A stretch of 64,000 nucleotides of DNA from Rosettibacter primus (GTDB taxonomy: Bacteria > Bacteroidota > Ignavibacteria > Ignavibacteriales > Melioribacteraceae): the NCBI RefSeq assembly GCF_036860675.1, contig NZ_JAYKGK010000001.1, positions 62,001 to 126,000 on the forward strand. Direction: 5' to 3'. Below, piece after piece: positions 37,549 through 46,655 of the stretch. The translations under genes were made by a program, and so were the position numbers. Below the pieces are notes generated by a model. The model saw nothing but the letters and a program-made list of their open reading frames with translations, did no database searches and had not been told where the DNA came from. How positions within the stretch are numbered: position 1 is the first letter of the stretch; each line of letters begins with the position of its first letter.

Positions 37549-38615
37549 TGGAACTATTTGTTGTAATAATGGCTGGAGGAGTAGGTTCCCGCTTCTGGCC
37601 AAGAAGTAAAGAAAAAAAACCAAAACAATTAATTCGTATCTTTGGCGAAAATACAATGATACAGGATACTGTTAAACGTCTTGATGGTCTTGTTGATAAA
37701 AAAAACATTTATGTGATTACTAACAGAATTCAAAAATTAAGAGTAAAGGAACAACTACCAGATATACCTCAGCAAAATATCATTGATGAACCATTTGGAA
37801 AAAATACTGCAGCATGTATTGGATTGGCTTCAGTTTTAATTAAACAAAAAAATCCGGAAGCTGTTACTATTGTTCTTCCATCAGACCATTTAATTAAAAA
37901 CGATGTAGAATTCCAAAAATGTTTATTAAAAGCAGCAGACTTCGCATATAATTCAAAAGGATTGGTTACAATTGGAATTCAACCTACAAGACCAGAAACA
38001 GGTTATGGATACATTCAATTTGATGATACTGAAATTGAAAAAAATATTCATAAAGTATTAACTTTTGCTGAAAAGCCAAATTTAGCTACTGCAATAAGAT
38101 TTATTGAAAGTGGTGAATTCCTCTGGAATTCAGGTATGTTTATATGGAGAGTAGATACCATTCTTAATGAAATTAAAAAATATCTTCCTGACCTTTATGA
38201 GGGTTTAGAAAAAATTGAATCCTTTATCAATTCTGATGATTTTGATACACAATTAACTCAAGTTTATGGCCAATTAAAAAGTATTTCAATTGATTATGGA
38301 GTTATGGAAAAAGCAAATAATGTTTATGTAATCAAAGCTGATTTTTACTGGAACGATGTTGGAAGCTGGGAGGCAGTTTATGAAATATCAGATAAAAATG
38401 AAGATGGTAATGTTATTATTGGCGATGTTTATTCCCAAAAGACTTATAATTCATACATCTTTTCACCAAGAAAATTTACAGCTGTAATTGGAGTAGAAAA
38501 TTTAATTATTATCAATACAAACGAAGCACTATTAATTTGCAATCGTAATTATGCACAAGATGTAAGGCAGGTTGTTGATTATCTAAAAATGAATAATAGA
38601 ACAGACCTTGTATGA
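37548..38615 (+). CDS. manC: Mannose-1-phosphate guanylyltransferase
   Basis: The 355-residue nucleotidyltransferase makes GDP-mannose from mannose-1-phosphate and GTP. The N-terminal pyrophosphorylase signature MAGGVGSRFWPRS, the EPFGKNTAACIGLA segment, FAEKP and the LWNSGMFIW motif are all those of the GMP family. The cupin/isomerase domain of bifunctional ManC/AlgA is absent. GDP-mannose would feed surface polysaccharide or glycolipid synthesis. The start overlaps the preceding unknown gene, and its stop overlaps the next gene (ATGA). Confidence 0.93.
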   Translation: MELFVVIMAGGVGSRFWPRSKEKKPKQLIRIFGENTMIQDTVKRLDGLVDKKNIYVITNRIQKLRVKEQLPDIPQQNIIDEPFGKNTAACIGLASVLIKQKNPEAVTIVLPSDHLIKNDVEFQKCLLKAADFAYNSKGLVTIGIQPTRPETGYGYIQFDDTEIEKNIHKVLTFAEKPNLATAIRFIESGEFLWNSGMFIWRVDTILNEIKKYLPDLYEGLEKIESFINSDDFDTQLTQVYGQLKSISIDYGVMEKANNVYVIKADFYWNDVGSWEAVYEISDKNEDGNVIIGDVYSQKTYNSYIFSPRKFTAVIGVENLIIINTNEALLICNRNYAQDVRQVVDYLKMNNRTDLV

Positions 38616-39235
38616 AAAAAGCTATAACAGAGAATGATATTCTTCTGTTAATTAAAAATGGATTAACAGAAATTCATCTTAAAAAAAATGAAATTCTTAC
38701 TCCTTCTGCAATTGATAGAATTAAACAGGCAAGATTAAAAATTATTTTTGATGGTGATGAAAAAAAACATACAAAAATTTTCAGAAAAATTGTTATTGGT
38801 TCTGACCATACAGGAGTAAAAATAAAAAAGATCCTTGTAGAATATCTTAAGAATAAAAATTACGATGTACTCGATGTTGGAACTCATACAGAAGATTCTG
38901 TTGACTATCCTGATATAGCATTAAATGTTGCACAAAGAGTAGCATCAAAGGAATTTGACTGTGGTATTTTAATAGATGCAACAGGAATTCCATCTGCTAT
39001 TGCAGCAAATAAAATTCCCGGAATACGAGCAGCAACTTGTTATAATGAATTTTCTGCTAAAAGTTCTCGAGAACATAATGATGCTAATATAATTTCATTA
39101 GGTGCAAAAGCCTTAGGTGAAGAATCAATAAAATCTATTGTAGAAGTGTGGTTAAATTCGAATTTCTTAGGTGAAAGACATCAAAGGAGACTGGATAAAG
39201 TTAAATCAATTGAAGAAAAATTCATGAAATGTTGA
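38612..39235 (+). CDS. RpiB/LacAB-family sugar-phosphate isomerase homologue with an extra N-terminal domain
   Basis: The 207-residue protein has an RpiB fold from about residue 57: VIGSDHTGVKIK, DYPDIA, AANKIPGIRAA and the REHNDANIISLGA motif. The position of the catalytic cysteine (ILICGTG in E. coli RpiB) reads ILIDATG, with D122 in place of Cys. The first 55 residues form an added domain with the pattern ITENDI...EIHLKKNEILTPSAID, which resembles the start of EutT/EutQ-like microcompartment proteins. Function as a ribose-5-phosphate isomerase is therefore uncertain. It is coupled to manC by an ATGA overlap. Confidence 0.8.
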   Translation: MKKAITENDILLLIKNGLTEIHLKKNEILTPSAIDRIKQARLKIIFDGDEKKHTKIFRKIVIGSDHTGVKIKKILVEYLKNKNYDVLDVGTHTEDSVDYPDIALNVAQRVASKEFDCGILIDATGIPSAIAANKIPGIRAATCYNEFSAKSSREHNDANIISLGAKALGEESIKSIVEVWLNSNFLGERHQRRLDKVKSIEEKFMKC

Positions 39236-39298
39236 ATAAAATTTTGTCATTTGTTTCTTCATCATTAAATTTGCTCACAAAAAATTCGAGATTATTTC

Positions 39299-40057
39299 TT
39301 GATTATTGAAAAAGCTCGCGTTATTTCTTTAAGTAAAATTTCCAGCAATTATCATTTAATAAAAGTTAATTCGCCCGTAATTGCCAGAGAAATTAAACCG
39401 GGTCAATTTTGTAATATCAAAGTTTCTGATACCGATTTCCCTTTGCTTAGAAGACCATTTAGCATTTGCGATGTTGAAAATGACAACCTAATTTTTGTTT
39501 TCGATGTTCATGGCGAAGGAACAAAAATTTTAGCTTCTAAAAAACCCGGAGACATAATTGATATTTTGGGACCGCTTGGAAACGGTTTTAATATTCAAGG
39601 CAATTACGAACTTGCAATTATAATTGGTGGTGGAATAGGAACTGCTCCTTTCCCTTATCTTATTAAAAATTTGCCAGCTAATGTTGAAATTAAAAGCTTC
39701 GTTGGCGGAAGAACAAAAGAGCATTTAATAAAATACAATCTCCAGAATATTTATATAGCAACTGATGACGGCTCAGAAGGATTTCATGGAAATGTAGTTG
39801 ATTTATTTATTGAAGAATTAAAAAATTTTTTAACAGCAAATTTGAGAATATTTGCATGTGGACCAAATCCGATGTTAAAATCACTGCAAAAAATTGCAAT
39901 TGAAAAAAAATATGATTGCCAGCTTTCTGTTGAATGTGCAATGGCTTGTGGATTTGGTATTTGTCAGGGTTGTCCAATAGAAAAATCAAATGGGGATGGT
40001 TATTATCTGGTTTGTAAAGATGGTCCTATTTTTAATGCTGATATGATTATACTTTAA
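39299..40057 (+). CDS. pyrK: Dihydroorotate dehydrogenase B, electron transfer subunit
   Basis: The 252-residue protein starts at a TTG. It has the flavin domain motif RRPFSICDV, the NAD-binding GGGIGTAPFPYL, and a C-terminal 2Fe-2S cysteine set (ECAMACGFGICQGCP, then VCKDGP). These are the PyrK features; it passes electrons from the DHODH B catalytic subunit to NAD. The catalytic pyrD is the next gene. The ribosome binding site is weak, and the start could lie a few codons further in, but MIIEKARVISL fits the family. Confidence 0.92.
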   Translation: MIIEKARVISLSKISSNYHLIKVNSPVIAREIKPGQFCNIKVSDTDFPLLRRPFSICDVENDNLIFVFDVHGEGTKILASKKPGDIIDILGPLGNGFNIQGNYELAIIIGGGIGTAPFPYLIKNLPANVEIKSFVGGRTKEHLIKYNLQNIYIATDDGSEGFHGNVVDLFIEELKNFLTANLRIFACGPNPMLKSLQKIAIEKKYDCQLSVECAMACGFGICQGCPIEKSNGDGYYLVCKDGPIFNADMIIL

Positions 40058-40091
40058 TTTATAATTTTATCTCAAACAAATTTTTAATTAA

Positions 40092-41006
40092 ATGGAATTA
40101 GATTTAACAGTTCAAATAGGTAATCTTAAATTAAAAAATCCGATTTTACTAGCATCAGGAACTGTAGGTTATGGAAATGAAATTTCTCAATTTATTGATT
40201 TAAGTAAAATAGGTGGGATAGTAACAAAATCAATATCTCTCAAACCACGGAAGGGAAATCCGCCACAAAGAATTTGTGAAACTCCGTCAGGTATGTTGAA
40301 TGCTATTGGTCTTGCTAATGTTGGACTTGAAGCATTTATAAAAGAGAAAATTCCTTTTCTAAAAAAATTAAATACAACGATTATCTGTAATATTGCTGCA
40401 GGTTCAATTGAAGAATATGTTGAATGCACAAAAATATTAAATGAAGAAGAATCAATTGCTGCATTTGAAATTAATGTTTCATGTCCTAATGTAAAAGAAG
40501 GTGGATTGGAATTTGGAAATAATCTTGATGCAGTTGCTAGAATTACAGAAAAAGTTAAATCTGTTACAAATAAAACAGTTATCATAAAATTATCTCCTAA
40601 TGTTTCAAGAATTTCTGATTTTGCAAAAGTTGTTAAAGAAAATGGAGGTGATGCAGTTTCGGCAATAAATACACTTGTCGGTACTGCATTCAATATATGG
40701 ACACGAAAACCAAAAATTAAAAACATTACTGGAGGCTTGTCCGGTCCTGCAATAAAACCTATAGCACTTGCAAAAGTTTTAGAAATAAGTCGTAATGTTG
40801 ACATCCCAATCATAGGTATAGGCGGAATAATGAACTGGAAAGATGCTGTAGAATTTATGATTGTTGGCGCTTCGGCTGTTCAGCTTGGAACAGTTAATTT
40901 TATAAATCCTTATGCAGCTTTAGAAATCTTAGATGGTATAAAAAATTACTGTGAGAAAATGTCAATTAATAAAATAACAGAACTAACTGCTTCCTATATT
41001 TTATAA
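40092..41006 (+). CDS. pyrD: Dihydroorotate dehydrogenase B, catalytic subunit
   Basis: The 304-residue FMN enzyme of class 1B oxidises dihydroorotate to orotate in pyrimidine synthesis. Motifs include LASGTVGYGNEIS, the active-site loop EINVSCPNVKEGG with the catalytic cysteine, and the FMN phosphate site GIGGIMNWKDAVEF with GASAVQLGT. It lies 34 bp after pyrK and 1 bp before folC. Together with pyrK it forms the NAD-linked PyrDB complex. Confidence 0.95.
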   Translation: MELDLTVQIGNLKLKNPILLASGTVGYGNEISQFIDLSKIGGIVTKSISLKPRKGNPPQRICETPSGMLNAIGLANVGLEAFIKEKIPFLKKLNTTIICNIAAGSIEEYVECTKILNEEESIAAFEINVSCPNVKEGGLEFGNNLDAVARITEKVKSVTNKTVIIKLSPNVSRISDFAKVVKENGGDAVSAINTLVGTAFNIWTRKPKIKNITGGLSGPAIKPIALAKVLEISRNVDIPIIGIGGIMNWKDAVEFMIVGASAVQLGTVNFINPYAALEILDGIKNYCEKMSINKITELTASYIL

Positions 41007-41007
41007 A

Positions 41008-42282
41008 ATGAGAATTGAGTCTATTCTTCAAAAACTTTTTTCAATGCGTCAATTTCATGTTAAACTTGGTTTAGAACGTATTGAGAAATTACTAGATTAT
41101 ATTGGGAATCCACATAAGAAATTACAATGTTTTCATATTGCTGGTTCAAATGGTAAAGGAAGCACAGCATCTTTTCTATCAAGTATTTTGAAAGAATATG
41201 GATATAAAGTTGGTCTTTATACTTCGCCGCATTTTGTAAGATTTAATGAGAGAATTAGGATTAATGGAAAGGAAATAGATGATGATTTTATTTGCTCATT
41301 TTATAATTCAATCGAAAACATTATTGAAAGAGAAGAACCTACTTTTTTTGAAATTACTACAGCAATGGCATTTAAATATTTTTATGATAATAATGTAGAT
41401 TATGCGGTAATTGAAACTGGACTTGGAGGCAGGCTTGATGCAACAAATGTTATAACTCCTTTAGCTTCTATTATTACTTCAATAAGTTTGGAACATACAA
41501 ATATTCTTGGAGATACATTAGAAAAAATTGCATTTGAAAAGGCAGGAATAATTAAACCAGAGACGGTTGTAATTAGTGGTTATATGCCAAAAGAAGCAGA
41601 AAATGTTATCCGTTCCAGAGCATTGGAATTAAAATGTGAATATTATCCATTCGATAATTTTGTAATTAAAGAAAAAGATTTTGTTGAGGTTATATTAAAA
41701 GAAAAAAAATATAATCTCTACAATACACCATTAAAAGGTTATCATCAATTATTAAATTGTTCGTTAGCAGTAAAGACTTTAGATGTAGTTCTAAATTTAG
41801 AAGATTATTTGAAAATTAATTCAGGCATTAATAATGTTGTGATAAATTCAGGAATTCAGGGCAGATATGAAATATTTAGCGATAAACCAAGAATAATTTT
41901 TGACTCTGCTCATAATCCGGAAAGTATAAAAATATTTCTAGAAGAATTTGTTAAAGAATATTATTCATACTCAAAAAGGGAATTGATATTTGGAGCAATG
42001 AAGGATAAAGATATTGAAGAAATGTTGAAATTGTTAGTGCCTTTTTTCGATAATATTTATGTAACTGCTGTTGAAAATGAACGAGCAGCTTCGATTGATG
42101 AAATTAAAATGATAGCAAATAAAATAAATGTAAATGTAATACCTATGGATAAACCGGAGGATTATGTAAAAAATTTTCTTAATGAAGTAAAAGATAATTG
42201 CCTTGTTGTTCTTGGGAGTATGTATTTATTAGGAAAAATAAAATCAAAAATAAATAAGGAAAAGCTTGACAATGAGAATTAA
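41008..42282 (+). CDS. folC: Folylpolyglutamate synthase / dihydrofolate synthase
   Basis: The 424-residue Mur-ligase-family enzyme adds glutamate to folate (and pteroate). The P-loop is G46-SNGKGS, with TSPHFVRFNERI and ETGLGGRLDATNVI following as in FolC. The C-terminal Mur-like domain includes DSAHNPES. It follows pyrD after 1 bp. Folate polyglutamylation ties in with glyA and the cyclodeaminase elsewhere in the window, but there is no sign of shared regulation. Confidence 0.94.
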   Translation: MRIESILQKLFSMRQFHVKLGLERIEKLLDYIGNPHKKLQCFHIAGSNGKGSTASFLSSILKEYGYKVGLYTSPHFVRFNERIRINGKEIDDDFICSFYNSIENIIEREEPTFFEITTAMAFKYFYDNNVDYAVIETGLGGRLDATNVITPLASIITSISLEHTNILGDTLEKIAFEKAGIIKPETVVISGYMPKEAENVIRSRALELKCEYYPFDNFVIKEKDFVEVILKEKKYNLYNTPLKGYHQLLNCSLAVKTLDVVLNLEDYLKINSGINNVVINSGIQGRYEIFSDKPRIIFDSAHNPESIKIFLEEFVKEYYSYSKRELIFGAMKDKDIEEMLKLLVPFFDNIYVTAVENERAASIDEIKMIANKINVNVIPMDKPEDYVKNFLNEVKDNCLVVLGSMYLLGKIKSKINKEKLDNEN

Positions 42283-42344
42283 GAAATATAATTTTCCAGT
42301 GAACCTCAGAAAAACTTCAGCGTTATTTAATAATTAATCCATAA

Positions 42345-42363
42345 GATCAAGTGTCAATTGATC
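42345..42363 (+). other. Short hairpin in the rho leader
   Basis: In the 139-bp gap between folC and rho, GATCAA (42345-42350) and TTGATC (42358-42363) can pair around a 7-base loop, and the stem is followed by CCCCGTTTT and then A-rich DNA. The stem is only six pairs with a short T-run, so it is a weak terminator at best. It may instead be part of a rho mRNA leader, since rho genes are commonly autoregulated through their leaders. Only the pairing is seen; function is unproven. Confidence 0.3.
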
Positions 42364-42421
42364 CCCGTTTTAAAAAATAAATATCGAGGTATTTAATCAC
42401 AATTTGTAGGAAGAGTTAATC

Positions 42422-43675
42422 ATGCCAATGGATATTTCAGAATTACAATCAAAAAAAATTGTTGATCTTTACAAAATAGCAAAAGAATTTGGGCTTACAG
42501 GTTACAGTGATCTGAGAAAACAAGAACTAATCTTCAAAATCTTAGAAGCCCAATCTCAAAAAGATGGTTTAACATTTTCAAAAGGTGTTCTTGAAGTTCT
42601 GCCTGACGGCTATGGATTTTTGCGGTCGGCAGATTATAATTATTTACCTTCGCCGGATGATATTTATGTTTCACCTTCACAAATAAAAAGATTTAGCTTA
42701 AGAACTGGAGATTTCGTAAGTGGACAGGTGCGTCCTCCAAAAGAAGGTGAACGTTTCTTTGCTTTATTAAGAGTAGAAGCTGTAAATGGAAAAGACCCTG
42801 AAGCTATACGAGAAAGAACATTATTTGATAACCTGACACCAATTTATCCTACAAAAAGATTAAAATTAGAATCTGCCCCTGGCGAGTATTCAATGCGTAT
42901 AGTTGATTTGATAGCACCAATTGGGAAAGGTCAAAGAGGTTTGATTGTATCACCCCCAAAAGCTGGGAAAACAATTCTGCTTCAAAAAATAGCAAACTCA
43001 ATTACAAGAAACCACCCTGAAGTAAAAATTATAATGTTATTAATAGATGAAAGGCCTGAAGAAGTTACTGATATGCAAAGGTCTGTTCAAGCAGAAGTTA
43101 TAAGCTCTACATTTGATGAGCCTGCCGAACGACATGTTCAGGTTGCAAATATGGTTATTGAAAAAGCAAAAAGAATGGTTGAAGCCGGCGATGATGTTGT
43201 TATTCTTCTTGATAGTATTACAAGATTAGCTCGTGCACACAATACTGTAATTCCTCATAGTGGCCGTATACTTTCCGGTGGAGTTGATGCAAATGCACTT
43301 CATAAACCCAAAAGATTTTTTGGTTCTGCAAGAAATACAGAGGACGGCGGCAGCTTGACTATAATTGCTACTGCTTTAATTGATACTGGAAGCAGAATGG
43401 ATGAAGTTATATTCGAAGAGTTTAAAGGTACTGGAAATATGGAATTAGTACTCGATAGAAATCTTGCAGATAAAAGAATATTCCCGGCTATTGATATAAA
43501 TAAATCAGGTACAAGAAAAGAAGAACTACTCCTCAAAGAAGAAGAATTGAACAAAGTATGGATACTTAGAAAAATTCTTTCAGACATGGATCCTACCGAA
43601 GCAATGGAATTTATTCTTGATAAGATGAAGGGAACAAAAAATAATAAAGAATTTCTGCAGAGCATGAATAGTTAA
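42422..43675 (+). CDS. rho: Transcription termination factor Rho
   Basis: The 417-residue RNA-dependent ATPase has an N-terminal Rho_N helix-turn region, the RNA-binding cold-shock-like domain (VLPDGYGFLRS), and the ATPase core: Walker A SPPKAGKT (K183, T184), Walker B VVILLDSITRLARA, and the RSFGSARNTEDGG-type Q/R-loop region. Length and motifs are standard with no insertion. AGGAAGAG precedes the ATG. The next gene begins 7 bp after the stop. Confidence 0.97.
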   Translation: MPMDISELQSKKIVDLYKIAKEFGLTGYSDLRKQELIFKILEAQSQKDGLTFSKGVLEVLPDGYGFLRSADYNYLPSPDDIYVSPSQIKRFSLRTGDFVSGQVRPPKEGERFFALLRVEAVNGKDPEAIRERTLFDNLTPIYPTKRLKLESAPGEYSMRIVDLIAPIGKGQRGLIVSPPKAGKTILLQKIANSITRNHPEVKIIMLLIDERPEEVTDMQRSVQAEVISSTFDEPAERHVQVANMVIEKAKRMVEAGDDVVILLDSITRLARAHNTVIPHSGRILSGGVDANALHKPKRFFGSARNTEDGGSLTIIATALIDTGSRMDEVIFEEFKGTGNMELVLDRNLADKRIFPAIDINKSGTRKEELLLKEEELNKVWILRKILSDMDPTEAMEFILDKMKGTKNNKEFLQSMNS

Positions 43676-43682
43676 TCCAATC

Positions 43683-44954
43683 ATGAATTTCTTTATAAAG
43701 TTCATATCTCTTTTTTTATTAACATTATTTTTTGCATTCGATTCACAGGTTCTATCACAAAGCATAGAACCTGTGAATAAAAAAATTATTCATATTGAGA
43801 AAAATATTTTGCCCGCAAAAAATAATTATCTGCTTTTTATATCATATAAAATCCCATTTTCAAATCTTGTTTTTATAAAGAAAGAAGAAAAATTTTTTTC
43901 TGGTTTAGAAATTGAATTTAATTTATTTGACGGGGACAAAATTATAAATCGAAAAACCATTTCGAAAAATGTGTTTGTTGATAATTATAATGATACAAAA
44001 TCAAATAATAATTTCTTAGAAGGATTTACATTTTTCGATATTGATAAAAACGATTACACAATTTTACCAATCTTACATCTTCACAATACAAATAATGAAA
44101 TCATTTTCGATTCTATAAAAATTAATTTGAATAATTTTATAAAAGACAATATTTATGCACCAATAATTATTGAAGATTCGAATCAGAAATGTTTTGACTC
44201 ACATTTATTTAAGCTGACAAACTATGGCAATATAATTCCTTTTGCAAGCTATGATTATTTGATGTTAATCCCGGTTCAAGATACTTCATTGAAATACCTG
44301 AATATTAAAATAGAACAGAAAGGAAAAATTTTATTTGAAAGAGAAGTAACAAAATATTATGAAAATAATTTATCTATGACTGAATGCGATAATATTATTG
44401 GCTTTCTTGAATCATACAGTAATTTCCCAATTCGATATTTTGTTATTGATAATTTTAATCATAAATTACATGAGGGTTCAGCAAAATTAATTATTACAGG
44501 GTCAAATAAAAAAGCTGAATTTGATTTACGTGTTGTATGGATAAATAAACCAAAGTCACTTATTAATCTTGAATTTGCTATTGATATATTAAATGTAATT
44601 GAAGATAAGAATGTTGTAGCAAAAATATTACAAAACTCTAAAAGTAATTTATATGATGCACTTACAAATTATTGGGATAAAAAATTTCCGGATAGAAAAT
44701 ATCAGTTCAATGAACTTATGAATGAATTTTATAGAAGAGTTGATTATGCAAATGAAAATTTCAGTACATTAGTTTATAAATCTGGAGCTAAAACAGACAG
44801 AGGTAAAATTTATATTAAGTATGGACAGCCAGATGAAATATTAAGAAATTATTCTGATGGTAAAGTTATTGAGATATGGATTTACAATAACATTAACAAA
44901 CAATTTACGTTTGTTGATAATAGCGGATTAGGAAATTATATGCTGGAAGAATAA
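43683..44954 (+). CDS. Exported GWxTD-domain protein
   Basis: The 423-residue protein has a signal peptide (MNFFIKFISLFLLTLFF, cleavage probably near VLSQ) followed by beta-rich modules and a C-terminal domain of the GWxTD family, here reading SGAKTDRGKIYIKYGQPDEI (the GW pair is not conserved). Such proteins are frequent in Ignavibacteria and related groups, and their function is unknown. It follows rho by only 7 bp. The codons for residues 20-32 form a 15-bp perfect inverted repeat (see the separate entry). Confidence 0.82.
   Translation: MNFFIKFISLFLLTLFFAFDSQVLSQSIEPVNKKIIHIEKNILPAKNNYLLFISYKIPFSNLVFIKKEEKFFSGLEIEFNLFDGDKIINRKTISKNVFVDNYNDTKSNNNFLEGFTFFDIDKNDYTILPILHLHNTNNEIIFDSIKINLNNFIKDNIYAPIIIEDSNQKCFDSHLFKLTNYGNIIPFASYDYLMLIPVQDTSLKYLNIKIEQKGKILFEREVTKYYENNLSMTECDNIIGFLESYSNFPIRYFVIDNFNHKLHEGSAKLIITGSNKKAEFDLRVVWINKPKSLINLEFAIDILNVIEDKNVVAKILQNSKSNLYDALTNYWDKKFPDRKYQFNELMNEFYRRVDYANENFSTLVYKSGAKTDRGKIYIKYGQPDEILRNYSDGKVIEIWIYNNINKQFTFVDNSGLGNYMLEE
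43741..43778 (+). repeat. Perfect 15-bp inverted repeat with 8-base loop inside the GWxTD gene
   Basis: ATTCACAGGTTCTAT (43741-43755) and ATAGAACCTGTGAAT (43764-43778) are exact reverse complements around the loop CACAAAGC. The element begins 58 bases after the start codon, in the codons around the signal-peptide cleavage region. In RNA it would form a stable 15-pair stem. It is not followed by a T-run on either strand, so it is not a classical intrinsic terminator. Confidence 0.85.
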
Positions 44955-44955
44955 T

Positions 44956-45933
44956 ATGATTAGACTTGCCTTTACATGTGGAGATATTAATGGTATAGGA
45001 CCAGAAATTATAATAAAAACAATAAATACAATTACATCATTGTCAGAAAAAAAAATAATTGTTTTTATTCCAAAGAAAGTTTTTGAAAATACAATAGAAA
45101 TAATAAAACCCGAATTTGAATTTGAGATTACCAACAAAGAAATTACAAATGAAAATAAAAAAGTAATAATTTTTGATATTGGTAATTTCAAACAATCTAT
45201 TGGAGAACCAACTTCTCAATCTGGCAAAGCTGCTTTTAAATCTATTACCGAAGCATTTAATTTTGCAAAAAATGGAAAAGTTGATGGCATAATAACAGCT
45301 CCCATTTCCAAATTCTCATTTAATCTTGCAAAGATAAATTTTTCGGGGCATACAGAATTACTTGCAGAATTAACAAGAACAAAAAATTATATGATGATGT
45401 TCTTATCAGACAAAATGATTTGCGGTCTTGTAACAATTCACCTTCCGTTAAAAAAAGTTTCAAAATTGATAACACAAAAAAAGTTAAGACACTCAATTGA
45501 GATTTTATACAACACACTAAAAAATGATTTGGGAAAAGAAAATCCAAAGATTGCAGTTCTTGGATTAAATCCTCATGCAGGTGAAGATGGTTTAATTGGA
45601 ATAGAAGAAAAAGAAGTTATCAAACCTGTTATTAAAAGTTATCGTAAAAAAAATGTTGATGGTCCATTTGTGCCAGATGCATTTTTTGGCTTACACAAAT
45701 ATGAAAATTATGATGCTGTTCTTGGTATGTATCACGACCAGGTTCTTATTCCATTTAAAATGATGAATTTTAATCTTGGAGTAAATTATACTGCAGGATT
45801 ACCAATTGTTAGAACTTCACCAGACCATGGAACTGCTTTTGATATTGCGGGATATGGAGTTGCAAATCCCTCGAGTATGATTGAAGCAGTTAAATGGGCT
45901 GAATTAATTATTCGAAAAAGAATGAAAAAATGA
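44956..45933 (+). CDS. pdxA: 4-hydroxythreonine-4-phosphate dehydrogenase
   Basis: The 325-residue enzyme acts in the DXP-dependent pyridoxal phosphate pathway. The start FTCGDINGIGPEI, the metal-site histidines in FSGHTELLAELT and MYHDQVLIPFK, and the C-terminal RTSPDHGTAFDIAG segment (last metal histidine) are all present. It starts 1 bp after the GWxTD gene and overlaps the following methyltransferase by four bases. Confidence 0.95.
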   Translation: MIRLAFTCGDINGIGPEIIIKTINTITSLSEKKIIVFIPKKVFENTIEIIKPEFEFEITNKEITNENKKVIIFDIGNFKQSIGEPTSQSGKAAFKSITEAFNFAKNGKVDGIITAPISKFSFNLAKINFSGHTELLAELTRTKNYMMMFLSDKMICGLVTIHLPLKKVSKLITQKKLRHSIEILYNTLKNDLGKENPKIAVLGLNPHAGEDGLIGIEEKEVIKPVIKSYRKKNVDGPFVPDAFFGLHKYENYDAVLGMYHDQVLIPFKMMNFNLGVNYTAGLPIVRTSPDHGTAFDIAGYGVANPSSMIEAVKWAELIIRKRMKK

Positions 45934-46655
45934 GCAATAAAATTTATTCTCATCTCGCATTGATTTATTCTCATCTAATGCGCTCTATCGATTATGATAG
46001 CTGGGCTGATTATTTAATAAAAATTTCCAATGAATTAAAAATAAAAAAAATAAAAGCTCTTGAAATTGCAAGCGGAACAGGCAGCCTTGCAAAAAGACTC
46101 AAAAATATTTTTGACTTTTATGTTGCTACAGATTCTTCTATCACAATGTTATTACAATTTGAAGATGAAAATATTCTGCGAGTAGTTTGTGATATGACTT
46201 CACTTCCATTCAAAAAGAAATTCAATTTTGTTTTTTCAACTTTTGATAGTATTAATTATCTTACATCAAAAGAAAAAATATTAAGATTGCTAAAATCAGT
46301 AGATGCATGTTTAACTGATGACGGAATTTTTACATTCGATGTTAGTCTGGAAAATAACAGCATCAGGTATCAGCGATATCTTAACAGAAAAGGTAACTTT
46401 GATGGAATTCATTACAAGCAAATTAGTAAATATGATAAAGAAAAAAGAATTCATTATAATATTTTTGATATTACACTAAAAGATGGAAAAAAGGTAAGAG
46501 AGATTCATAGACAAAAAATTTATGAGTTTGATGAATATTTTAAGATAATAGAAAAATCAAATTTTTATGTGATGAAATGTTATGAAGCATTTACATTCAA
46601 AAATGCAAATTCTGATTCAGAAAGAGCACAATTTATATTAAAGAAGAAAAAATAA
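45930..46655 (+). CDS. Class I SAM-dependent methyltransferase
   Basis: The 241-residue protein has a Rossmann-type SAM site (LEIASGTGSLAKRL at about residues 45-58, then an acidic residue ending strand 2 at VATDSS) and the post-motif region LKSVDACLTDDGIFTFDVS. This is the generic small-molecule methyltransferase class (Methyltransf_25/11-like). The substrate is unknown. The gene overlaps pdxA (ATGA) and abuts the ftsE-like gene. Confidence 0.85.
   Translation: MSNKIYSHLALIYSHLMRSIDYDSWADYLIKISNELKIKKIKALEIASGTGSLAKRLKNIFDFYVATDSSITMLLQFEDENILRVVCDMTSLPFKKKFNFVFSTFDSINYLTSKEKILRLLKSVDACLTDDGIFTFDVSLENNSIRYQRYLNRKGNFDGIHYKQISKYDKEKRIHYNIFDITLKDGKKVREIHRQKIYEFDEYFKIIEKSNFYVMKCYEAFTFKNANSDSERAQFILKKKK

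Noticed and set aside
40187..40813. 208-codon minus-strand frame inside pyrD
   Set aside because: It is antisense to a fully conserved pyrD; no ribosome binding site and no family-like motif.
42272..42337. 21-codon frame overlapping the folC end as a rho leader peptide
   Set aside because: The ribosome binding site is poorly spaced, the frame overlaps folC, and nothing in the peptide suggests a function.
43300..43665. 121-codon minus-strand frame inside rho
   Set aside because: Shadow of the rho reading frame, low-complexity serine/leucine composition and no translation signals.
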